Below are positions 22,877 to 28,797 of a stretch of 28,797 nt of DNA, in pieces; within the stretch, counting starts at the first letter, position 1; each line of letters opens with the position of its first letter. Under the pieces are notes generated by a model, which saw only the letters and a program-made list of their open reading frames with translations, was not told the origin of the DNA and did no database searches. Both the position numbers and the translations under genes were made by a program. The stretch is from NCBI RefSeq assembly GCF_040096015.1, contig NZ_JBBMFO010000027.1:1-28797 (forward strand), written 5' to 3'. Source of the DNA: Peptoniphilus_A hominis (lineage in GTDB: Bacteria; Bacillota; Clostridia; Tissierellales; Peptoniphilaceae).

Positions 22877-24952
22877 ATGAAAGCAAGTATTGCCAGTAGA
22901 ACCCTAGGCAGGTGTCGCTTTTTATATAGGGATAAGCTTAGAGACTGCCATGTAAATAAATTAAAATACAAAATTGAAGAAATACCTGGCGTGAAGTCTT
23001 GCAAGATTTCTCCTCTTGCAAATTCAATTGTAGTAAATTATGAAGAGGAATACTTGCCAAGGATTGCAAGGTTTATTTTAGACTTTGACTTAGAAGATTT
23101 AAGAGATTTTGAAATTGATGATGTAGACTTTGTTCCCCAAGAGGAGAGAGAGCTCTTTCACATTTTTCGTGACGCAATGTATAGGAGGGTTTTCTTCGCC
23201 CATATTTTGCCTATGCCTCTTAGACCAATTGGAGTTGTAATAAAGTCCCTTCCATATATTAAGGCTGGACTAAAAAGTCTTAGGGATAGAAAATTAAAGG
23301 TTGAAGTCTTAGATGCAGCTGCAATTGGAATTTCTATCTTAGATGGAGAATTTGGCGATGCAGGTAATATTATCTTCCTACTTGGACTTGGCGAAGAGTT
23401 GGAAGACTACACCCTAAAAAAATCTAAGGAAGACCTGGCACAATCCCTTAGACTTAATATTGACCAAGTTTTTGTTCTTGAGGGCGACAAGAAGTATCTC
23501 AAAAAATTAGAAGATCTTGAACTTGGTGAAGTCGTAGAAGTGAACATGGGATCAACAATACCAGTTGATGGCGAAATAGTAAAGGGCTATGGCATGGTAA
23601 ATGAAGCCTCCCTTACTGGCGAGTCCCTCCCTGTGAAAAAAACTGAAGGTAAGACTGTCTTTGCAGGCACAGTTTTAGAAGAGGGAGCCATCCTCGTTAA
23701 GACCACAAAAAAATACGACGATTCAAGAATAAATCACATAATTGAATTAATTGGCGAGAGTGAAAAAAATAAATCACTTGCAGAGAAAAAGGCAGAGTCC
23801 ATAGCCGACTCCATAGTAAAATATTCCTTCTTGGGAGCAGGTATAACTTATCTCTTGACTAGAAATTTCATCAAGGCAAAATCCTTTTTGATGGTTGATT
23901 TTTCCTGCGCACTTAAACTAACAATGCCAATAGCAACTATGAAGGCAATATCTTCTGCATCTGAAAGAAAAATTCTCGTAAAGGGCGGAAGGTATTTGGA
24001 AAAACTTGCCCAAGCAGATTCAATAATTTTCGACAAGACGGGAACTCTCACAAAGTCAGAGCCAAGAGTTGAAAAAGTTATAGCCTTCTATGACAATGAA
24101 GAAGACGAATGTTTGAGGATTGCAGCTTGTCTGGAAGAGCACTTCCCACATTCAATAGCCAATGCCGTAGTTAAGGCTGCCCATGACAAGAACCTCAACC
24201 ACGAAGAAATGCACTCAAAGCCAGAATACATTGTTGCTCACGGCATAAAATCAAAAATTGGCGATAAAGTTGCCCTAATTGGTTCAGCCCACTTCATATT
24301 AGAAGATGAGAATATAAAAATTGACCAGGACCAAAAAAATAAAATTGACAAGTTAAAGGAAGATTACTCACTTTTATATCTTGCCTTTGACGAAAAATTA
24401 ATCGCAGTACTTTGCATTGACGATCCTCTTCGTGAAGACGCAAAATACACAATTGACTCCTTGAGAGAGCTTGGTTTCAGGAAAATTTCTATGCTGACTG
24501 GCGACGCAGAAAATTCTGCAAGGGCAGTGGCAGAAAAACTTGACCTAGACTATTATAAGTCACAAGTCTTACCTGAAGACAAAAAAGATTATGTGGACAG
24601 GGAAAAGGCAGAGGGCAGGACAGTTGTCATGATTGGCGACGGAATCAACGACTCCATTGCACTTTCATCAGCAGATGTGGGCATATCCATGCACGAAGGC
24701 GCCGACATTGCCAAGGAAATTGCAGACATATCAATAAAGTCCGACTCCCTAAAGGAACTTATTGATGTAATAAAAATTGCAAAAGAATTGGATAAGAGAA
24801 TTCATAAAAACTACAGACACATAATTTCCTTTAACAGTGCCCTTATTGCTTTTGGAGTAACAGGACATCTAACAAATACAAATTCAGCCTTCCTCCACAA
24901 TGCATCAACAGTTGCCATTGCAGGAAGGAATATGAGAGACTATAAAGTATAA
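22877..24952 (+). CDS. P1B-type (heavy-metal) P-type ATPase with an atypical transport motif
   Basis: 691 residues. Catalytic parts are intact: TGES (247-250), phosphorylation site D386 in DKTGTLT, an HP-like segment EEHFPHS (421-426), MLTGD and GDGIND. The N-terminal ~75 residues look like a heavy-metal-associated domain (VKSCKISPLANSIVVNYEEE) without the CxxC metal ligands. The ion-path motif of membrane helix 4, usually CPC or SPC followed by ALxLATP, reads FSC-ALKLTMP (342-350), so the conserved proline is absent. ALKL-containing relatives may form a separate branch linked to manganese or iron rather than copper, but the substrate cannot be fixed from sequence. Export is the usual direction. 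Translationally coupled to the upstream small protein. Confidence 0.88.
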   Translation: MKASIASRTLGRCRFLYRDKLRDCHVNKLKYKIEEIPGVKSCKISPLANSIVVNYEEEYLPRIARFILDFDLEDLRDFEIDDVDFVPQEERELFHIFRDAMYRRVFFAHILPMPLRPIGVVIKSLPYIKAGLKSLRDRKLKVEVLDAAAIGISILDGEFGDAGNIIFLLGLGEELEDYTLKKSKEDLAQSLRLNIDQVFVLEGDKKYLKKLEDLELGEVVEVNMGSTIPVDGEIVKGYGMVNEASLTGESLPVKKTEGKTVFAGTVLEEGAILVKTTKKYDDSRINHIIELIGESEKNKSLAEKKAESIADSIVKYSFLGAGITYLLTRNFIKAKSFLMVDFSCALKLTMPIATMKAISSASERKILVKGGRYLEKLAQADSIIFDKTGTLTKSEPRVEKVIAFYDNEEDECLRIAACLEEHFPHSIANAVVKAAHDKNLNHEEMHSKPEYIVAHGIKSKIGDKVALIGSAHFILEDENIKIDQDQKNKIDKLKEDYSLLYLAFDEKLIAVLCIDDPLREDAKYTIDSLRELGFRKISMLTGDAENSARAVAEKLDLDYYKSQVLPEDKKDYVDREKAEGRTVVMIGDGINDSIALSSADVGISMHEGADIAKEIADISIKSDSLKELIDVIKIAKELDKRIHKNYRHIISFNSALIAFGVTGHLTNTNSAFLHNASTVAIAGRNMRDYKV

Positions 24953-24972
24953 AATTAAAAAAGAATTTTCAT

Positions 24973-25025
24973 AAACTGACCACAAAAGTTGGATCAAAAA
25001 ACCAACTACTTGAGGTCAGTTTTTA
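24973..25025 (+). terminator. Terminator of the ATPase operon
   Basis: Outer stem AAACTGACC (24973-24981) with GGTCAGTTT (25014-25022), inner stem AGTTGG (24987-24992) with CCAACT (25002-25007), then a short T-run. Confidence 0.8.
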
Positions 25026-25342
25026 AATGGGAAAAATCATTTGGCAAAAGGAATAAAACAAAAGTCTATAAGATAAAAGAAAAACCTTTGCATTTTCTAA
25101 ATCTATAGGTATAATGAAAATACCAATAAAAATCTATTAAAATCTATTAAAAAACACAAAAATTATCATGCCTAGCAAATAAAAATCTTATTTGTATATC
25201 AAGAAAAAATTTTGCAGACTTTTTACCCTATAATTTTTGAATAGAGAAAAAATTCACTTCCAAAATCGAAAGAGTAAAGAGTTACAGAAGAAAAGAAAAA
25301 GTCCTTTTCAAAGCAAATAATTGATAAAGGAGTGATAATAAA
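25026..25342. other. Non-coding leader region of the surface peptidase gene
   Basis: About 317 bp of A+T-rich DNA without a credible gene. A TATAAT at 25229-25234 could be the -10 element of the downstream gene, with no clear -35; this would give a leader of about 100 nt. A ribosome site AAAGGAG is at 25326-25332. No riboswitch was recognised. Confidence 0.4.
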
Positions 25343-28300
25343 ATGTATCTACTTAAAAAGAAAATAGGTACAAAGTTTTGGATAATATTACTTGCCTTAA
25401 CAATCTTAGTATCTGCATTTACTATGCCTGTTTTTGCAGCTGGTCAGTCAAAAAAACAAGTGCCACCTGCAAAACAAGAAGAAACATTAAAGAGTGCACC
25501 TATAAGCCTTAAGGAAATTGAGGAACCCATACCTAATCCCCAATACCAATATTATCTAAATCACAAAGAGGAATTTACTTATGGCTACATACCGCCAAAG
25601 TATATCTTTCCTCAAGAAAAAACAAGAAGTATTAGGACTAGATCAGGAAGTCCAACCTCTGGTATCAGAAAATATGATTCCACAAGTGATAAAACAAATG
25701 AAAATCGTTTTGGCAGAAGTGTCGTAACTCCTGTAAAAAGCCAATATCATACAGGAACTTGTTGGGCACAAGCTAACCTATCAGTAATAGAAACACTACT
25801 AAAAATAAAGTATAACAAAGATTTTGATTTATCAGAAGGTCACATGGCATATAATATTGATAACTATACAGATCTTCAATCAGGTGGAAGTGACGATGAT
25901 GTATTAGCTTATTGTGCGAGACTTGCTGGTCCCGTATTAGAATCTAACTTCCCAGCATATACAATTGACGAAAATGATCCACAAAATAGAAGTCAAAAGG
26001 AATTTGACCCATCAAGAGCGAGCTTACTTCCTGAAAATGAGAGGGATACCTTTAAAATAATGGGCGATGCCTTTAATAAAAAGCTAGATGTTTTCGTCCC
26101 TAAAACTTTGGAGTTAGACCTAACACTTGAAAACTTAAAGAAATGTATTTACGAATACGGATCAGTATCTGCTTCTTATTTCGTAGCTTATGACGGATAT
26201 AGTAAGGATGTTTTAGGCGATAAATATAGGGATAAGATGTCTGTTTTTTATAATGGCATTCGTTATCACCTTGTTAAAAAACAGCGACATGCAAACAAAT
26301 TGGATTATAATCACACAGTGGCATTAATAGGCTGGGATGATGATAAAGAAATCACCAATAACTTAGGAGAAACAGCAAGAGGGGCTTTCTTGGTTAAAAA
26401 TTCAATCAAATCTCCAAGTTCACAAGATAAGGGTTATCATTGGATTTCCTATGAATCTTTTTTAGGCAAAGGTGACATCCATTCTGTTTTCGACATTTTC
26501 ATGCCGCAAGATGTTAGGCTTATGAGCCAAGATGAACGAAAAAATTTAAAAAATGTATATAATACTGGGAAAACTTCATACGCTCGTGAAGCAAATATAA
26601 AAGGAAACTTAAATAAAGCTATAAATATTTATGAAAGAAGTAATAATGAACCTGAAACTATCAAGTATTTAACTTATTATAATATTTCAGAAGGACCAGC
26701 TCCATATAAAATATTTATAAATGAAGATACAGACCTTTTGAAAGGACACAAAACTACTTTCGCAAATGGGACTCAAGGAGAAACACTTGAAGATATCCAA
26801 AGTGATAAGTGGGTAGAATTGGCTAGTGGAACCTTTACAGAAAAGGGATATAATACATTAGAAGTAACAAAACCATTTACTTTAACTAGTGACAAGTTTG
26901 CCCTAAAGATAGAGATAGAATCAAAAAAATTAGGACTTGCCTACAAAAGTTGGAGTGAAGGAGAAAAAGTACCTGCCATTTCATATAGGTACAATGATGA
27001 AAATGCAGACCCGTTTTTTGAAAAAATTCGAGATTCATACTGCCTTTTCCTTGGGACTGTGACAGTTAAAGCTAATGAATACACAGTAACTGTAAGTTCA
27101 GACACTAATGGAACAGCAACATCAGACCTAGCCAAAGGACCAAAGGGAACAAAAGTAAACCTAAAAGCACAAGCAAACCAAGGATACGAATTTGACAAGT
27201 GGGAATTAGAAGGGGCAACAGTAGCAGATCCACAAGCATCCGAAACAATCCTAACTATAGGAGAGGGAGATGCAAGTGCAAAAGCAATCTTCAAAGAAAT
27301 TCCTCCTACAGAATACACAGTAAGCTTTGAAACAGCCTATGGAACAAAACCAGAAGACCAAAAAATAAAAGAAGGCGAAAAAGCCAAAGTGCCAACAGGA
27401 TTTGAAAAAGACAAAACAGAGATTATTGACAGCGCAAATGGAAAGACCTATATATTCAAGGGTTGGTTCATAGGCACAGAAGAATATAACTTCGAAAAAG
27501 AAGTAAAAGAAAACAAGACCCTAATAGCAAAGTGGGAAGAAAAAATAATCCCAATAAAAGAATACACAGTAAGCTTTGAAACAGCTTATGGAACAAAGCC
27601 AGATGACCAAAAAATAAAAGAAGGCGAAAAAGCTACACCACCACAAGGTTACGAAAAAGACAAAACAGAAATCCTAGATAGCACAAGTGGCAAGACTTAT
27701 GTATTCAAGGGTTGGTTTATAGACACAGAAGAATATAACTTTGAAAAAGAAGTAAAAGAAAATAAGACCCTAACAGCAAAATGGGAAGAAAATAAAGCAA
27801 CAGGAAAAACTCTTGAAGAAGAAAAAGACAAAGCAAAAGAAGAAATAGATAAGCTACCAAACCTAAGCGAAGAAGAAAAAGACACATACAAAGGCCAAGT
27901 AGACGAAGCAACAGACAAAGCTGGAGTAGAAAAAGCTGTAGAAGATGCAAAGTCAAAAGACACAGAAAATAAAGCAGCAAAAGATGCTCAAGAACTTAAG
28001 GACGCAAAAGACGCAGCAAAAGAAGAAATAGACAAACTACCAAAGCTAAGTGACGCAGAAAAAGATAAGTATAAAAAACAAGTTGAGGATGCAAAGACAA
28101 AGGGCCAAGTTGCAAAAGTTGTAGAAGAAGCTAAAGAAAAATCAGCTGGAGGACAAACACCACCTACACCTACACCAAATCCAAGTCTTGATGACAAGAT
28201 TGACGATACTAACAAAAAACCTGTTTATCCAACTGATCAAGATCAAGGTACTGGCGTAATTGTTAATGAACCTGATAATAAAGATGTTGTTGGCAGAGAT

Positions 28301-28797
28301 GAAGATGGAAAGAATATTCCAGCTGTAATCAATCCAAATACTGGTGAGATTATAGTTAACCCAGGCAACAATGTTGATGGTCCAATTGTTATAACTGTTG
28401 TTGATACAAAGACAGGAGAACGAAAAGACATAGTTATTGATGTCTTTGGTCACACTGCAGGAAGAAATGACAATAGGGATTATGATCACAATAATTGGTG
28501 GTACACTCCATTTAGACCAAGCCATTCAAGTTCATCTTCTAATACAAGCGTAAATACAAATGTAACAAAGAAAGTATCTAGACTTGAAGCAAAGTTAGTA
28601 ATAGGTTCTAAAGAAATGATTAAATCAGTAGATGGCGTAGACCAAAAAGTATATATGGACATTGCACCATTTATTGAAGGCGACAGAACAATGCTACCAA
28701 TTAGATTTGTAGCAGAAGCATTAGGATTTAATGTTCAGTGGGATAATGAAAACAGAACAGTAATCCTAATTGATAAAGAAAATGTAGTTAAAATTCC
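25343..28797 (+). CDS. Secreted multidomain C1-family cysteine peptidase (partial, runs off the window)
   Basis: 1151 residues are visible and no stop is reached. Signal peptide (about 1-33, ending FAA). Papain-like (C1) domain about 120-385 with oxyanion Q134, catalytic C140 in TGTCWAQA, H324 in YNHTVALIGWD, and N353 in LVKNS. A lectin-like beta domain (about 430-530) follows, as in other clostridial C1 surface peptidases. Then come a divergent InlB-type repeat (578-652), two near-identical InlB B-repeats (657-733 and 740-816), two GA (albumin-binding-like) three-helix modules (826-872 and 886-932, each with AKEEIDKLP-LS), a Pro/Thr hinge, a Ser/Asn-rich linker, and a copper-amine-oxidase-type stalk domain (from about 1083) cut by the edge. 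Likely a wall-attached protease interacting with host proteins. ATG supported by AAAGGAG ten bases upstream. Confidence 0.9.
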   Translation, partial: MYLLKKKIGTKFWIILLALTILVSAFTMPVFAAGQSKKQVPPAKQEETLKSAPISLKEIEEPIPNPQYQYYLNHKEEFTYGYIPPKYIFPQEKTRSIRTRSGSPTSGIRKYDSTSDKTNENRFGRSVVTPVKSQYHTGTCWAQANLSVIETLLKIKYNKDFDLSEGHMAYNIDNYTDLQSGGSDDDVLAYCARLAGPVLESNFPAYTIDENDPQNRSQKEFDPSRASLLPENERDTFKIMGDAFNKKLDVFVPKTLELDLTLENLKKCIYEYGSVSASYFVAYDGYSKDVLGDKYRDKMSVFYNGIRYHLVKKQRHANKLDYNHTVALIGWDDDKEITNNLGETARGAFLVKNSIKSPSSQDKGYHWISYESFLGKGDIHSVFDIFMPQDVRLMSQDERKNLKNVYNTGKTSYAREANIKGNLNKAINIYERSNNEPETIKYLTYYNISEGPAPYKIFINEDTDLLKGHKTTFANGTQGETLEDIQSDKWVELASGTFTEKGYNTLEVTKPFTLTSDKFALKIEIESKKLGLAYKSWSEGEKVPAISYRYNDENADPFFEKIRDSYCLFLGTVTVKANEYTVTVSSDTNGTATSDLAKGPKGTKVNLKAQANQGYEFDKWELEGATVADPQASETILTIGEGDASAKAIFKEIPPTEYTVSFETAYGTKPEDQKIKEGEKAKVPTGFEKDKTEIIDSANGKTYIFKGWFIGTEEYNFEKEVKENKTLIAKWEEKIIPIKEYTVSFETAYGTKPDDQKIKEGEKATPPQGYEKDKTEILDSTSGKTYVFKGWFIDTEEYNFEKEVKENKTLTAKWEENKATGKTLEEEKDKAKEEIDKLPNLSEEEKDTYKGQVDEATDKAGVEKAVEDAKSKDTENKAAKDAQELKDAKDAAKEEIDKLPKLSDAEKDKYKKQVEDAKTKGQVAKVVEEAKEKSAGGQTPPTPTPNPSLDDKIDDTNKKPVYPTDQDQGTGVIVNEPDNKDVVGRDEDGKNIPAVINPNTGEIIVNPGNNVDGPIVITVVDTKTGERKDIVIDVFGHTAGRNDNRDYDHNNWWYTPFRPSHSSSSSNTSVNTNVTKKVSRLEAKLVIGSKEMIKSVDGVDQKVYMDIAPFIEGDRTMLPIRFVAEALGFNVQWDNENRTVILIDKENVVKI
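27311..27790 (+). repeat. Two tandem InlB B-type repeats inside the peptidase gene
   Basis: Units begin at 27311 and 27560 (period 249 bp, 83 residues), each starting EYTVSFETAYGTKP and ending KTL-AKWEE. The DNA is nearly identical, which suggests recent duplication or gene conversion. Confidence 0.88.
27818..28138 (+). repeat. Two GA-module repeats inside the peptidase gene
   Basis: Units at about 27818-27958 and 27998-28138 encode the three-helix pattern AKEEIDKLP-LS-(E/A)EKD-YK-QV(D/E). GA modules of anaerobic cocci and streptococci bind serum albumin; whether these keep that activity is unknown. Confidence 0.72.

Noticed and set aside
25118..25160. Short AATCTATTAAA direct repeats as a CRISPR or iteron
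   Set aside because: Only two or three adjacent copies in A+T-rich DNA, with no spacers and no nearby cas or rep gene.
27697..28525. Several minus-strand open frames opposite the end of the peptidase gene
   Set aside because: They arise from the biased codon use of the repetitive Lys/Glu-rich plus-strand gene and have no ribosome sites or family likeness.

Overview
The window is low-GC Firmicutes DNA from a strict anaerobe. Evidence for this is the class III (oxygen-sensitive) ribonucleotide reductase NrdD/NrdG, a fused NfnAB-type flavoprotein, UUG/GUG starts with strong AGGAGG-type ribosome sites, and a surface protein built from InlB-type repeats, GA (albumin-binding-like) modules and copper-amine-oxidase-type stalk domains. 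That combination suggests a Gram-positive anaerobic coccus of the Peptoniphilaceae (Anaerococcus/Peptoniphilus/Finegoldia group). The family assignment is inference from gene style, not from a database match.

Layout. 1-150: 3' part of a 5S rRNA and its terminator. 230-1810: a tandemly duplicated gene for a membrane-anchored protein; the duplicated unit carries its own terminator. 1836-4562 (minus): nrdD-nrdG under a promoter with two NrdR-box palindromes. 4706-7136: a secreted NlpC/P60 cell-wall hydrolase and a DsbA/SpxH-fold protein that has lost its cysteines. 7148-8008: divergent NimA-like flavin-binding protein and a small cupin whose promoter abuts its start codon. 8085-10072: an accessory islet bounded by two 76-bp direct repeats, holding an XRE regulator/membrane protein pair, a membrane protein gene split by an in-frame stop, and the wreck of a MobA/MobL-type relaxase. 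10136-10954: a DUF3800 gene followed by a possible structured RNA and a terminator. 11057-13369 (minus): fused NfnA-NfnB. 13524-15540: proB-proA (proline synthesis). 15702-22332: a complete phosphate-starvation operon pstS-pstC-pstA-pstB-phoU-phoP-phoR behind a Pho-box-like repeat array. 22558-24952: a small membrane/coiled-coil protein plus a P1B-type metal ATPase. 25343-end: a large secreted C1-family cysteine peptidase cut by the window edge.

How genes work together. PstSCAB import phosphate, PhoU links transporter state to the PhoR kinase, and PhoP probably acts on the TT(T/C)ACA repeats in front of pstS, so transporter and sensor form one feedback unit. NrdG activates NrdD by installing its glycyl radical, and the two are translationally coupled. 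ProB and ProA catalyse consecutive steps and overlap. The most unusual item is PstS: its two sequence halves are in reversed order compared with ordinary PstS (a circular permutation). The islet at 8.1-10.1 kb is the clearest sign of horizontal transfer.
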